Part shown: piece after piece, positions 1 through 11,840 of the stretch
How positions within the stretch are numbered: the stretch's first letter is position 1
Layout: each line of letters starts with the position of its first letter
From: Dasypus novemcinctus
Taxonomy: Eukaryota > Chordata > Mammalia > Cingulata > Dasypodidae
Assembly (NCBI RefSeq): GCF_030445035.2
Contig: NC_080701.1
Span: 22,536,798-22,600,797 of the forward strand
Direction: 5' to 3'
Length of the DNA stretch: 64,000 bases
The notes under the pieces: model-generated
The model's input: only the letters and a program-made list of their open reading frames with translations
Database searches by the model: none
What the model was told of the DNA's origin: nothing
Translations under genes and position numbers: made by a program

Positions 1-342
1 CTTTCTATATAATCGAATTCCTTTTTGGGAATACTTCACATCTTATTGGAATGAATTACAGCAGATAACAGTTTGCCAACTCATAATTTTATGAGGCAGA
101 AAAACTCAAAATCTTGTTCAACAGTAGTCATGTTAAATAGTTATTGATCTAGATAATTTTAATTAAAGAGTATGAATAAGAAAAGGTTAAAGAAAAGTTA
201 AGTATCCAGAAATTTATTTCTTCTCCAGTCCTCTTCAATTAAAAGCAAATGTTTATTTTGTATGAAAAATTGCAGACTACTAATGATAGGAACAATTTGC
301 CAGTTGCATTGAGTAATTATCGTTCATATACTATAATGTTAT
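1..342. other. AT-rich sequence, no feature recognised
   Basis: No splice-bounded open frame, RNA gene or repeat signature is visible. By context it is probably intron of the ADAM32-like gene whose tail exons lie downstream on the plus strand. Confidence 0.4.
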
Positions 343-1470
343 TTTACATTTATCTGGTCTACTCCAGCTCTTTTTTGGTTACTATTTGCATGAAATACCT
401 TTTTCCAACCTTTCACTTTTAACCTGGTTGTGTCCTTACATCTGACTTGGGTCTCTTGTAGACAACATATAAATGGCTCATATTTTTAAATCCTTCCTAT
501 CAATCTATGTCTTTAGATTGGGGGGTTCAATCTATTAACATTCAGTATTATAACTGTAAAGGCATTACTTACTTCATCCATTTGTCCTTCAGCTCTCTGT
601 TGTCATATCGTTCTACTGTCTTCTTATCCTTTATTTACCCTTCCTAATAATCTTCATTTCTAAATTCTTCTCCAAATCTCCCATCCTTGTTTTTTCCCTT
701 TCAGGCTACAACACCCCCTTTAGTATCTCTTTAATATCTAGTCTTTTGTTAACATAGTCTATCAGTTTTTGTTTATCTGTGAAGACTGTGAACTCACCCT
801 CATTTCTGAAGCACAGCTTTGCTGGATACAGAATTCTTGGCTGGCAGTTTTTCTCTTTCAGTGCCTTAAATACATCATACCACTTTCTTCTTTCCTCCTT
901 GGTTTCTTAGTTTTATTGAGTTTCCCTTGTGTGTGATGCTTTGCTTTTTTTTTGCTGCTTTCAGAATCCTGTCTTTATCTCTGATATTTTTTATTCTGAA
1001 TAGTAGGTGTCTGGGTAGGTCTATTTGGATTTATTCCATTTGGGGTACATTGTCCTTCTTGAATATTAATATTTATGTCCTTCATAAAGGTTGGGAAGTT
1101 TTTGGTCATTATTTCCTTAAATATTCTTTCTGCCCTTTTCCGTTCTCCTTCTGGGACACCAATAACATGTATGTTTCTGCATTTTGTGTCGTCATTCAAT
1201 TCCCTGAAACTCTGTTCCAATTTTTCCATTCTCTTCTCTTTCTGTTCTCATGTCTTTCCAGTTCAGATGGGGTCTGTCTTTGAAATCATTAACTGTCCTC
1301 AAGCAATTCAAACCTGCTCTTATGTGCCTCTAAATGTATTTTTAATCTTTTCTACCATGTCTTTCATTCCCATAAGGTTTGTTACTTTTCTTTGCTGTAA
1401 CAATTGTTTCAAATTGTTCTTTTTGCTCTCCCAGTGTCTCCCTGTTTCTTCCTAAAGTAGTGTAGGTAGT
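343..1470 (-). mobile_element. L1 fragment, ORF2 5' end through ORF1 (antisense)
   Basis: Read on the minus strand this is ORF1, the inter-ORF spacer, then the first part of the ORF2 endonuclease. The plus strand at about 440-550 shows the typical reverse complement of the ORF2 start (the 'gacaacatataaatgg' motif). Both ORFs are broken. The right side joins a different L1 segment at about 1470, so this is a truncated or rearranged copy. Confidence 0.85.
740..1440 (-). pseudogene. L1 ORF1 protein remnant
   Basis: L1 ORF1p is an RNA-binding chaperone with a coiled coil, an RRM and a C-terminal domain. The minus-strand frame at 975-1229 encodes a readable RRM segment with RNIHVIGVPEGE followed by a FKEIMTKNFP-like stretch and NGINPNRPT. 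The C-terminal domain, with the usual RILYPAKL-like motif, is readable at about 780-900 in another frame. Frame changes and stops break the gene, and it cannot make a full ORF1p. Confidence 0.8.
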
Positions 1471-1857
1471 TTGTGGGCTTCTAGGAATTTGTCCTTTTCA
1501 TCTAGGTTTTCTACTTGGGTGACATTCAGCTGGCAGTTCATAGTATCCTCATTAAATACTTTTTATTTCTGTGGAGGCAGTAGTAATGATCACCATTTCA
1601 TATCTAATTTTAGTTATTTGTTCTTCTCTCTTTTTCTTTTTGTCAGTCTAGCTAAAGGATTTTTATTTTATTTTATTTTATTGATCTTTTCAAAGAATCT
1701 ACTCTGGGTTTCAATAATTTCTCTATTATTTTTTAATCTGTTTGTTTTCATTCCAATCTTTGTTACTTCCTTCCTTTTGCTTTTTTTTTGTGTTTAGTTT
1801 CTTCTACTTTTTTCTAGATCCTCCAAAGGTGGGGTTTGGCCTCTGGTTTGGTATCCT
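1471..1857 (-). mobile_element. L1 ORF2 fragment between endonuclease and RT (antisense)
   Basis: The plus strand carries the reverse complement of the ORF2 linker region, including the 'cagtctagctaaagg' and 'ttgatcttttcaaagaatc' landmarks. It abuts ORF1 sequence on the left out of normal L1 order, so this is a separate insertion or a rearrangement. Confidence 0.75.
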
Positions 1858-2746
1858 ACATTTTTTTTTTGTTTTTTTTAAATGCATCAATTTTATTGAT
1901 ACTTATGAATAAATAATAAATCCATCCAAAGTGTACAATCAGTGGTATTCAGTATAATCACATAGTTGTGCATTCATGACTTCAATCATTTTTAGAGCAT
2001 TTTCATTATTCCAATAGTAATAATAAAAAATACAAAATAAACTTATCACCTCTTATGCTTTCACTGCTGTACATAACCGCTATTTCATTTCCATCTCCTT
2101 AGTTTGTTTTATATATTGTATATCAACAATATCACCCATATTCATATTTAACATGAGGTTTCACCATGTCATACAATTCCATATTACATTTTTAAGCTTT
2201 CCTTTTAGTAATACACATGATCTTGGACTTTCCCTTTCAACCACGATCTTACCAATAATAGCTCAGCTAGTTACAAACAACATGATGTACTTTCACCATT
2301 TCTATTATTTTCCAAAGATTTACAAACAAAATTTTTAACAATTCTGCACATATTAACCCTCAGCTTTCCATTCTCTACCCTCATTCTATCTTCTGGTGAA
2401 GATAATTGTTAACTCCACAAGTTTACACAATGAGTTTATTTAGTTCATAAAGGCACAATCATACAGGTTTTGCTCTTTTGTGTCCGGCTTGCTTCCCTCA
2501 ACATAATGTTTTCCAGTTTCATCCATGTTGTCATATGTTTCACAACTTCATTTCTTATTACAGCTATATAATATTCCATCATGTGTATACACAATTTGTT
2601 TAATCATTAGTCGGTAGATGGATACCTGGGTTGTTTCCAAATTTGGCAATCGTGAATAATGCTGCTATGAACACTGATGTGCAGATGTCTGTTCATGTCA
2701 TTGCTCTCAGTTCTCCTGGGTATATACCTGGCAATATAATTTTGTC
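1858..2746 (-). mobile_element. L1 type A, 3' UTR plus ORF2 C-terminus (antisense, 5'-truncated)
   Basis: It starts with a T-rich run, the reverse complement of a poly(A) tail. The type A 3' UTR follows ('atcacatagttgtgcattcat') and then the ORF2 C-terminal region from about 2480, with the reverse complement of the conserved AKxWNQP-like segment near 2640. It ends abruptly at about 2746, as expected for a 5'-truncated retrotransposition. The same 3' end recurs at 17.1 and 21.7 kb. Confidence 0.85.
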
Positions 2747-3128
2747 CTATCAATGTTTCTTAGCTATGAATTCTTACTGTTTCATAACTACTATTCCAAA
2801 TTTTTATTTGTTAGACATAACTGTTTCATCCTCTTACATTGTCTTTTACTTTAAGTTGATCTCTTAAAGACAGCCTACGAATTGAATTTAAAATTTTTAA
2901 ATTCAGAATTTTTCAGTGGTTGAGTTTATTATGCTTATATACTTATAATGTATTTACTGCCATATTTAAACTAAATTCTACCACTTCATTTTTATTCTTT
3001 TCTCCTTATCACGATTTTTCAATATTTTATTTTTCTACTTTCCTGAATTCCATTGTATTTATTGCGCTATTATTGTTTCTTTCTTTCCTTCTATTTATTT
3101 GGTCACTATGTATCCTAATTATATTCTT

Positions 3129-5490
3129 TTTTAAATTTTTTATTCATTTTTAAAAAATATATTACATTCAAAAAATATGAAGTCCCATTCAACCCAACCG
3201 CCCCCACCCCCCACTCCCCCCACAGCAACACTCTCTCCCATCATCATGACACATCCATTGCACCTGGTAAGTACATCTCTGGGCATCACTGCACCCCATA
3301 GTCAATGGTCCACATCATAGCCCACACTCTCCCACTTTCCATCCAGTGGGCCCTGGGGGGATCTAGAGTGTCCCGTAGTTGTCCGTGAAGCACCACCCAG
3401 GACAACTCCAAGTCCCGAAAATGCCTCCCCATCTCATCTCTTCCTCCCATTCCCCGCACCCAGCAGCCACCATGGCCACCCTTCCCACACCAATGCCACA
3501 TTTTCTCTGTGGACCTTGGATTGGTTGTGTCCATTGCACATCTATGTCAAGTGGGGGCTTAGATTCCACATGGATACTGGATGCAATCCTCCTGCTTTCA
3601 GTTGTAGGCACTCTAGGCTCCATGGTGTGGTGGTTGACCTTCTTCAACTCCATGTTAGCTGAGTGGGGTAAATCCAATAAATCAGAGTGTAGGACCTGAA
3701 GTCTGTTGAGGCTCAGGGCCTGGCTATCATATTGTCAGTCCAGAGATTCAAATCCCCTAAATATATCTCAAACCCCAACACCAACTACAATTCCAGTAAA
3801 GTAGCATGAAAGTCTTGTGAAAAGAGATCCCACCTGAGTCCAGTTCCATCACGCAGAAACACCAGCTCCAAAGAAGGGCCATCTGACATTGCAGTGAACC
3901 CCATCTGCCATGACCATAGAACCCGTGGGTCTCTTTATCCCTCAAAAGAACCAATACCTGGGGTTGTATCTACTTTATCTGTCTCTGAGACTCTGCTCAG
4001 GTGTGCATAAGGGCAATCCTTCTGACAACCTCCAGACTCTTTTTTAGAGACTCGTAGCCATATAAACTCATTTCTCCTTTCCATTTCCCCCTTACATTAG
4101 GTCAAACAGCATTTTAAAGTCATGTTATTATATGTAGACAGGGATATTCTGCTCCTCCGCATTGAACCTTTAATTCAAGGTCATTTTCTAGTTGCATCTT
4201 CAGCTGGTATTTGGTAGTGATCCGTCGGTGCTAGGGAGGCTCATCCCCAGGTGTTATGTCCCACGCTGGGGGGAATGCACTGCATCTACATGCTGAGTTT
4301 GGCTTCGAGACTGGCCACATTTGAGTAACATGAAGGCTTCAGGAGGAAACTCCCAGGCACAATGCTGCTCTAGGCCTTGTTCTTATTGCAGGCGTATAGG
4401 CTCACAAGCATAGTCATTAAGTATCAGGAGCCCACTGTTGGACCCTCATTCCTTCCTGGTTCTTACCATTGCAGCTGGGGGACTGGCGCTGCTCCCCTAG
4501 GGACCACAACAGAGCCCCCCCGGCCAGGAACCCAGTACCCCCCCAGCTGTTATTTTTAATTGTTTCCACTATGAGTATATCTAAACATTACCATGCACCC
4601 TGGACACATGCCCTATATAACTCCCTGTCAACCATATATAGCCTGTCAATAACATCCCATACCAGTATTCCTCCGCCACCATTGTTGAACCACTCTGTCA
4701 TCCAAAACTTCCTGTAAAGTGAATCCCAATATAATGTCCGGTTCCCTTACTAGTAAAATGGAATATAGCAATGAGTTTAAAGGTTAGATCTAGAGTACAT
4801 GTTGATTTGGAAAAATTTCTACATCCTATCTTTTCCTTTTCTTTTTTCCTAATTATTGAGCTTCTCTTCACAAGAGTCTTAGATCACAGTAATTCATATA
4901 TACAATATACAGTACTCCCACACATCCACCATAAACCTTCTCCCTTCCACAGCGATAATCTTTTAACTTATTCATATCATATTTACTGAAACTGATGTAC
5001 AGACTCCAAAACAAGAGCTTTCAAACAAGGTGACATCTGTGCTTACAATGTGGTCCATACTTTAGGATATGCAGTTTTCTAAATTTTTTAGTTATCCTAT
5101 GTTTTACATTATGGTTTACATTATTAGCCTGTTGTCCCTTATATGTTTTTGGTGTAATATTACATGTTTTATATTCATCCTCTTGTACTCTCGTGAAACT
5201 CCTCGCTTGCCCCCACATTTACCTTGGTTCCATCCATTCAACATCCACTTTCCCCTCCCCTTGGGGCCCACAGCGACAGCCAATCTCCATTTCCCGAGGA
5301 GCCACGTCCAGAGATACTTGCAACAGTGTTGAGGGCCTGACTTGCTCAACTGCCCTAATGCCCTGGGAGCCACCCTTTCTCTCGAGAGATACAGTTCTCT
5401 CTTTTTGATGGCATTAGTCCTCCCCAGGATGTGGGTCCACCCCAACTCTCACTTCTTGGGTCTCTACCCAATGGTACAACCCACCCTTGT
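3129..5490 (-). mobile_element. L1 type B insertion made only of 3' UTR (antisense)
   Basis: A 2.36-kb block is bounded by a perfect 14-bp direct repeat, CTAATTATATTCTT, at 3115-3128 and 5491-5504. It begins with a T-rich tail and matches, over its length, the 3' UTR of the nearly complete L1 at 49.7-52.5 kb. No ORF2 sequence is included, so it is a 5'-truncated insertion of an L1 with an unusually long 3' UTR. Open frames inside are not coding. Confidence 0.85.
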
Positions 5491-5673
5491 CTAATTATAT
5501 TCTTACAGTGATTTTCTTATTAAGTTAAAATGCATAGTTAATTTGACAATTTTAGATTTAGTAAGTACTTATAATATTGTTGTAACAACATAGGGATCTT
5601 AGCCTATTTAACCCTATATTCTTTTCTTCATTCTTCCATATTATTATTTGCTTTTAGTTACCCCTGATTTTTT

Positions 5674-6094
5674 TTTTTAAGATTTATTTTATTTATTTAT
5701 TTATTTTTATTTCTCTCCCCTCCCTCCCACCCCAGTGGTCTGTTCTCTATGTCTATTTGCTGCGTGTTCTTTGTCTGCTTCTGTTGTTGTCAGCGGCACG
5801 GGAATCTGTGTTTCTTTTGTTGCATCATCTTGTTGTGTCAGCTCTCTGTGTAGGTGGTGCCATTCCTGGGCAGGCCGAACTTTCTTTTGTACTGGGTGGC
5901 TGTCCTTATGGGGTGCACTCCATGTGCATGGGGTTCCCCTACGCAGGGACACCCCTGCGTGGCATGGCACTCCTTGCGTGCATCAGCAATGTGCTTGGGT
6001 CAGCTCCACACGGTTCAAGGAGGCCTGGGCTTTGAACCACAGACCTCCCATGTGGTAGATGGATGCCCTAACCACTGGGCCAAGTCCGCTTCCC
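5674..6094 (-). mobile_element. DAS-type tRNA-derived SINE
   Basis: On the minus strand it begins with a tRNA-like head. The A box resembles TGGCCCAGTGG near 6075 and the B box resembles GGTTCAAAGCC near 6035. A GC-rich unique body and an A-rich tail follow, seen on the plus strand as (ATTT)n at 5680-5708. Flanking repeats TACCCCTGATTTTT and TACCCCTGGTTTTT at about 5660 and 6095 differ at one base. The family is recognised from memory as the armadillo SINE. Confidence 0.9.
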
Positions 6095-6489
6095 TACCCC
6101 TGGTTTTTAACCTGCTCCAAATAAGTCATTGTTTTCATTATCAATATTATATTCAATCAAAACATACTGGATTTCATTACATTTACCCCTTTATTTGCTC
6201 ATTACTTTTGTGAGTTTCATTCTATCTTTTAAGTTCAGTTTTTCTTTGATGAAGTGTACATAGTTTTGAATTTTCCATCAGTTTATCTTATCTGTCTATA
6301 TGTGTCTTTATTTCAGTTTCACTCTTGAATATGGGTTTATGTGGTATGGATTCCTACATTGAGGGCTATTTTGCTTCAGCTATTCAAAGATATGTCAGTA
6401 TAGTGTAGCACATTCTGATGATGAAGTCTTCTGTTAGTGTGTTAATTCATTTATTCCTTTGTGCTTAACACAAGTTTTATGTATAGTAG

Positions 6490-7058
6490 CACTTGTATTT
6501 GTAGTGCTGACTGACAAATTACCACAAATTTAGTGACTTAAAACAACCTCCATTTATTATGTTGCAGTTCTGTAGGTGAGAAATCCAGGTGGACTTGGCT
6601 GGGTTCTCACAAGGCTGATATCAAGGTATTGGCCAGGCTGGGCTCAGGAAAGAATCTAGTTCCCATGTCATTCTTGCAGCTGTGGGTCTGAGGTCCCTGT
6701 CCCCTTGCTCGCTGTCAGCTGAGAGCTACTCTGTTCCTAGAGACTGTACACTGCTCCTTATGAGCCTGCCTTTATCCTCAAAGCAACGATAGGGTGTGGA
6801 GTCTTCATCACACCAGAGAACTGAATCTCTCTCAAGTCCCTTTTTGCCACAACGAAAGAGGACTCTGCTTTTAAAGGACTCACCTGATTGAGTCAAACTT
6901 CCCCCCACCCTCAATCTATGAATTTTTAGGTCACTTGAATTGGAGCTTTAATTGCATCTGCAAAATCCCTCCACAGCAGCGCTAGATTAGTATTTGAATA
7001 ATCAGGGGATGGGAATCTTAGAGGAGCCTCTTTAGAATTTTGTCTAACACAACCTCTA
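6490..7058 (-). mobile_element. MaLR/MLT1-like solo LTR (antisense)
   Basis: The plus strand carries 'acaaattaccacaaattt' and 'gacttaaaacaacc' near 6513-6548, then 'tgcagttctgtagg'. This is the reverse complement of the 3' end of MLT1/MST-class LTRs. It ends around 'ttgtctaacacaacc' near 7050. It carries no retroviral genes. Exact edges and subfamily are uncertain. Confidence 0.7.
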
Positions 7059-7479
7059 AGATTTTGTCTTTTCCTTAGAGTTTTGTTATCTCATTATAAT
7101 GTATTTCAGTAGAGTTTTTTCTTTTAAATTATGAACTGTATGTAGTAGTCTCAGTATGAAGACCCACGCTTTCTTTAATTTTTGGAAATTCCTAGACTAT
7201 ATCTCTTCAAATATTGACTCTCCCACTTTTAAATCATCTTTCCCTGAAATTCCTCTGTTTCTTAACTGGTATTTATATATTATATTTCTGTTTAACTAGA
7301 ATTCTGGGTGATTTCCCTAAGCAATTTAAAAATCAGCAATTTTTATTTTCAACCCTGTCATTTCTTTTTTCATGGATTCTGTTGTTTTCTTTTCTGAAGT
7401 TTGTCTGTTATCTATAATTCTTGGTGTGAGAATTTTTTTGTTTGCTCTGGTTGTGGAAATTACCTGTTAGTGTTTTTTT

Positions 7480-8402
7480 CTACTCTTGTAAATTTTCATA
7501 ATGGCAATGTTTGCCTCATGGAATTCAGCACATCCTGCTTTGTAGAAGCCTCTATATGTTTTTACACTCTTAAGTAATGAATTTTTACTAGACTTCATGG
7601 GAAGCATTAATTGATGTCCTGATCTTACATTTGGTGCTGGCTTAAGGTTACTATTTCTCTATGTGATGTTTTACCATCCATGTCATGTCCCCAAGCCAAT
7701 TTAAGTGCTTCGAGTAACTGTGTCTTGAGGCAGTTTCCCTGCTGCATCTCAAAGTCCATTGAGATGGACTCTCCATTTCATACTGTGGCCATTCATGGCT
7801 CTCAGGTTTAGGAAAGCAGCTCAGTTCCAAATTCCTAGGAGGTTTCAACTCCCTTTTTAAGCTGATGTGTGTAACTGAATCAGTATCCCTTGAGTCATTC
7901 AGGTTTTAGTTCCTATTAACCTTTTGAACTTTTGATTTCCTCCTTTTTACTAGCATCAAGGGATGTCCCTTTCTTCCTTTAAATTTCAGGTTGTATTTTG
8001 TGTTATCTCTATGTGTGCGGTAGGAAGGGGAAATTACCAGCCAGTTTTAAACCAAAACCTGAAGTCATTTATTTATCAAAGGATAAAATATTAAGTTGGA
8101 ATCTGAAGGCCAGAATCAGGCATTTAAATCAAGCTCATATTGTACGCTGGAAAGTGATAAGGAAAAAAACAAATCTCTGTTTTCTGGCTTATCTCCCTAG
8201 TTAAGGATTTGAAATTTATACTTTTTGTGGTCACGGCATATGGATAAATAAGAATATTACTTATTTGCATAACCTAATTTAGTGGCATTTTGAAATTATT
8301 CATTAATGTTAATTAGTGGTATAAAATGACCTGACATTAAATCATTTAGTAGGTATGTTTTTAAAGTATTAACTTGGAAATATTATTTGCATTTAATTCC
8401 AG
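7480..8402 (+). other. ADAM32: Intron of the ADAM32-like gene
   Basis: No repeat is obvious between about 7480 and 8000. From about 8100 the sequence aligns by eye with 28340-28630, the intron just upstream of the next tail exon. Shared landmarks are the 'aagtgataaggaaaaa' region, 'ttgaaattt', 'ataagaat' plus 'tacttatttg', and 'ggtataaaat'. It ends in the acceptor before 8403. Confidence 0.65.
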
Positions 8403-8435
8403 ATCAGAAAGCAGCAGCCAAACATTCACTAGTAG
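8403..8435 (+). CDS. ADAM32: ADAM32-like cytoplasmic-tail microexon 1 (33 nt)
   Basis: ADAM32 is a sperm/testis-type membrane disintegrin-metalloprotease-like protein lacking protease activity; its C-terminus is a short intracellular tail of S/E/Q/T-rich repeats. This 33-nt segment lies between ttccag and gtaagtaaat, a strong donor. In phase 2 (two bases from the preceding exon plus the first A here) it reads R-SESSSQTFTS and ends AG, which completes an Arg or Ser codon with the next exon. Human ADAM32, from memory, has an 11-residue unit RSESSSQADTS at the matching place. The exon is symmetric, so skipping keeps frame. Its acceptor has a weak pyrimidine tract and sits a few bases further in than in the sister exons, where tttag is used. 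Phase 1 is also open but gives no family match. Confidence 0.82.
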
Positions 8436-8934
8436 GTAAGTAAATTAGGAGATTTTTTAAAATCTGTATTAAAAATTAAGATGAACATATTGATAATCAA
8501 CTGTTACTTGCCAAATATTAACAAAGCAGCCACAAATGGTAACGTACTACACTGAAAAACAACCTATTAGTATTTACCAATTAGGAATTAGTATTTATCT
8601 AAATAAATCAATCTTTTCCCCTAAGTTTTGTTAATGCGTCCTGGGAGTTAATTGTTAAGAAACAAAGGAATGAATGTCTGGTGAAATGTATGTGGAGCTA
8701 ACTCCTAAACAGGGTCTTTTTGTATTCATTATCCTAGAATACAGAAAGGGGAACATTACTTCTTTATTTGGAGACTCCACAACTAGAAACTCAATATGTA
8801 TGCTCATGAACAACTGAGTGAATCCTTACCTAGGTGACTTAGGGAGAATTTGCTGAATAACAAGCATTATAAATGAACAAACATTCCAAATCTTCCATAT
8901 CCTATTAGTATTATAAAACAGTTTTAACTAAGTA
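8436..8934 (+). repeat. ADAM32: Intron segment duplicated at 28.66-29.25 kb
   Basis: It aligns with sequence downstream of the second microexon. Both share a 'gaacattacttctttattt'-like block followed by 'aaactcaatatgtatgctcatgaac' (near 8790) versus 'caaactcaatacatatgttcatgaac' (near 29080). The divergence is high, so the duplication is old. Confidence 0.65.
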
Positions 8935-9505
8935 TCCTGCCATTCCCTAAAAGGTGGATGTGCTTGGTTTGAGTATTTCGTGGACTGAAGAAAGACCTGT
9001 TCTTAAAGCAAACCCATTGCTGTGTCTGTAAACCCACTGTAGATGGAACCTTCTGATTAGAATCAGTTAAGGGAACTTGTGACTAGATTACTTTTTCTTA
9101 GATCAGTTCAGGGCATTGAATTAGATTGTAGAACCCAGGATGGGTCTTAATCCTTTTACTGGAGTCCTTTATAAACGGAGAGATAAAAGCCTCAGACACA
9201 GAAAAAAAGCTGCAGAGACAGAGAAACCCTGAGGGGCTGAGGTTCCGGAGGCCAGAGGCTGGAATCAGCAGAGCACAGAAGCACAGAAAGAGGCCTCTGA
9301 GAGGATGAAAGAGAGAGGCCCAGAGGAACGGGGACAGATGAGCCATATGTCTAATCACCCACAGCTGAACTTGGAGAGAAATCATCTTTAGATGCTACTG
9401 CCATGTGCCTTATTGCCCATAGCTGAAATCTGATGAGACAGCATCTCTTGATGATGCCTTGATTTGGACACTTCCACGGCCTCAGGAACTATAAGATTTT
9501 AACCT
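8935..9505 (+). mobile_element. LTR-like interspersed repeat (sense copy)
   Basis: The copy at about 60391-61065 is its reverse complement. Shared blocks include 'aaccctgaggggctgagg' and 'ccagaggctggaatcagcag' with 'agcacagaagcacagaaag'. A TATA-like 'tataaacggagagataaaag' lies near 9171. Position and layout suggest a MaLR-type or lineage-specific LTR. The family is not identified with certainty. Confidence 0.6.
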
Positions 9506-10460
9506 AATCTGTTGCCTAAGAGTTAACCTCCTGAAAATATCCTTGTTGCTCAAAAATGGCCTCTCCCTAAGCTAGACTCAGCATATAAACTTACTACCTT
9601 CCCCCTGGTGTGGGACATGATTCCTGGGAATGAGCCTCTCTGGCACTGAGGTATTATTACCAAGTGCCAACTAGTGATGCTTTGGGAAAAGCCCTTGACA
9701 CAAAGGGGGAATATTAAATACAAATGATTTTTTATGACTAAGAGATTTCTAAGTGGGTTGGGTGATGATTCCAGAAGTTGCACTTGTGCATGTCTTAGGA
9801 GACTCTCAGTACTGGCTACCACATAAACAGTGCCTTAAGCAGAGGGGTTCCTGAGGACTCTAGAGATACCTAGACACTATAGAGAAGGTAGACAACCCCA
9901 GGAATTCAGCAACTGGTCAGTGGGCCTTATCTTGGAATATATGATATTCCCTAATGTATCCGATTTGGATTCATTTATAATTTCCTATACATGGTTCTTA
10001 TGCCCCTTTTATCTGAACCTAGAATTAGCGCTTTTCCTATTAAATATATGTCCCAGAGACTTAAATATTCTGGCTATTCTCATGCTGATTGAACCCTGAC
10101 TCTCAGTAGAGTTGCAACCAACACCTACTCTCCAGTTCATCTGACTTGCCCAGGACAACTACAAAGCCCATCCCAAAAATCAGAGTATCTACAACTGCAA
10201 GCAAGACACTGCCACCCATTTTCCCTATGGCATCTAAGCCCCCTCTCAACTGGAAGCAGAGTCGGCATCCCCATCCCCAAATCCTCAAGACTGAGGAATA
10301 AACAAACATAAGGGGGAATGTAACTCTACATAGACACAGGCAGCCAAACACACCAAAACAGAAAGGTATGTAGAAAACCCACATATGTGTACACACATAC
10401 ACACACATACACATATCCATATTTCTGTAATGTTGTAACTCTCCCTTTTCTTCCTCTCTC
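9506..10460 (+). mobile_element. L1 type B 3' UTR fragment (sense)
   Basis: It begins with 'gttgcctaagagttaacctc' and follows the same order as the 3' UTR parts at 37.46-38.1 and 43.2-44.3 kb, including 'gcatataaacttactacctt' and 'gggggaatattaaatacaaa'. No poly(A) end is present, and the 3' boundary near the CA-rich stretch at 10390 is uncertain. Confidence 0.7.
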
Positions 10461-11180
10461 ATTACATGACCTCATCATGAAACTTTATATAACATAGTTT
10501 GTCTCTCTTAGGATTGGTATTTACCTATACTGAGTAAGGAATGATCACATCATCCATAGGAAGATGTACATTTAAATTGGAATAATATAATTTGGAATGT
10601 TAATCCAGTTGTCTAGACTACTGGCTAGTGTGCACTAGGAAAACATTTAAATTTTAATACTGTCACTTGCCACTGTTGTTGTGCTTTACTGCCATAACAT
10701 CCACTATAGTTTTCTGGCTACTTATCTGTGGAGTAATCTGCATCTGGTAGAAAGTCAGTGGGTGAGGTTGTTGAAGCCAAAGAATGCGGAGAGGTGGGAT
10801 GAATCACAGTATTGAATATATTAGTATGGACTTAGTATAACTAATTTTTAAATGTCTAATTCAATCAATATTTCTAGTCTCATTCTAAACAATAGAAGGT
10901 TGTTTGACAATTTAACTGCATCTCTGATCATGAAGAAAACTCCAATTATGAATTTCCCACATCATTGTCATTTAGCCTTTAACTTCTTAAAGATTTTTAC
11001 TTACATGATACCCTGCTCCCCTCTAATTAGTCACTGTTACTATTATTGCTATTGTATTTTATTTAAATTAAAACTTAGTAGAGTTCAAGAACATATTTAT
11101 CAGTTGTCTTGTTCACTATTAAATCTTGAATCCAATATTTTCATTCTGGGGTCCCTTCCTTTTCATTGAAGCACAACCTT
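10461..11180 (+). repeat. ADAM32: ADAM32-like intron, partly duplicated at about 30.0-30.2 kb
   Basis: The block near 10595-10690 ('tgttaatccagttgtctag' ... 'gtgcactaggaaaac' ... 'tgttgtgctttact') aligns with 30070-30190 ('tatcagcccattagtctag' ... 'atgcaccagaaaagc' ... 'tgctgtgctttact'). No exon is seen. Downstream to 11180 it is AT-rich and unrecognised. Confidence 0.6.
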
Positions 11181-11840
11181 TTAGTTGTTTCAGGAAAGAT
11201 AAAATGCCTGAACATGTCTTTTCACTAATCTTTGAATGATAAGTTTACAGAATTCTGACTGTCACTTTCTAACAGCTCTTTAAAAAATATTCTATTGTAA
11301 TGTGTAATGTGACAATTACTGTCATTGATTAGACCTCAGCTGTTAGTCTAATTAATTAATTTATTCCCTTCCAATTAATTTGTGTTTTTTTCTAAGTGAC
11401 TTCTAAGGTTTTCTCCCTGTATGTAATGTTTTATTTTTATTATGGTTTGTTCTGATACTGTTTCTTTTTATTTATCCAACTATGGATTAAGTGTAGTCTT
11501 TAAATATCAGAACTCAGGTCTCAAACTCTGGAAAAAATTCTGTCATTATCTTGTTAATTATTGACTCTTCTCCTTTCTTCTCTCCATCTGAAATTACTGC
11601 ATTTGACTGGGTCTTTTCATTTTACCTTCCATATTTTTAATTGGTCTGTTCATATATTAGTCCTTTTCATCTCTCTATCTGGCATTCTGTTTGATTTATA
11701 CATCAAATTACCCATTCTCTTTACAGTGGTCCTTTCTTGCCCTATTCCTGCCTATCTGATCTCTGTGGAGTTCCTAATCATTTTTATTTTAAAGTTCTTT
11801 TATCTGTTGTTGTTTTTTTCCAGTTTGTTTTTTTACTAGA
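11181..11840 (-). mobile_element. Old L1M-like ORF1-region fragment (antisense)
   Basis: T-rich sequence has the general order of the antisense ORF1 region of old L1 elements, for example 'tattgactcttctcctttct' near 11560. It is too diverged to translate. Called by resemblance only. Confidence 0.45.

Larger units (their letters stand above)
2747..7480 (-). mobile_element. Old L1M-type element split by three later insertions
   Basis: AT-rich, poorly conserved L1-like sequence lies in four pieces: 2747-3114, 5505-5658, about 6109-6490 and about 7060-7480. The pieces read in consistent antisense order, from the ORF2 start towards ORF1. Inserted between them are a type B L1 (3129-5490), a SINE (5674-6094) and a MaLR-like LTR (about 6490-7058). 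Assignment to the old L1M class rests on general resemblance only. Confidence 0.5.

Noticed and set aside
3286-3699. Overlapping frames of 80-106 codons on both strands
   Set aside because: They fall in the L1 type B 3' UTR, with related sequence at 50.2-50.5 kb that does not keep the frames.
5960-6094. Functional tRNA genes at SINE heads
   Set aside because: A- and B-box-like motifs exist, but the cloverleaf is degenerate and joined to a SINE body and tail; repeated at several loci.
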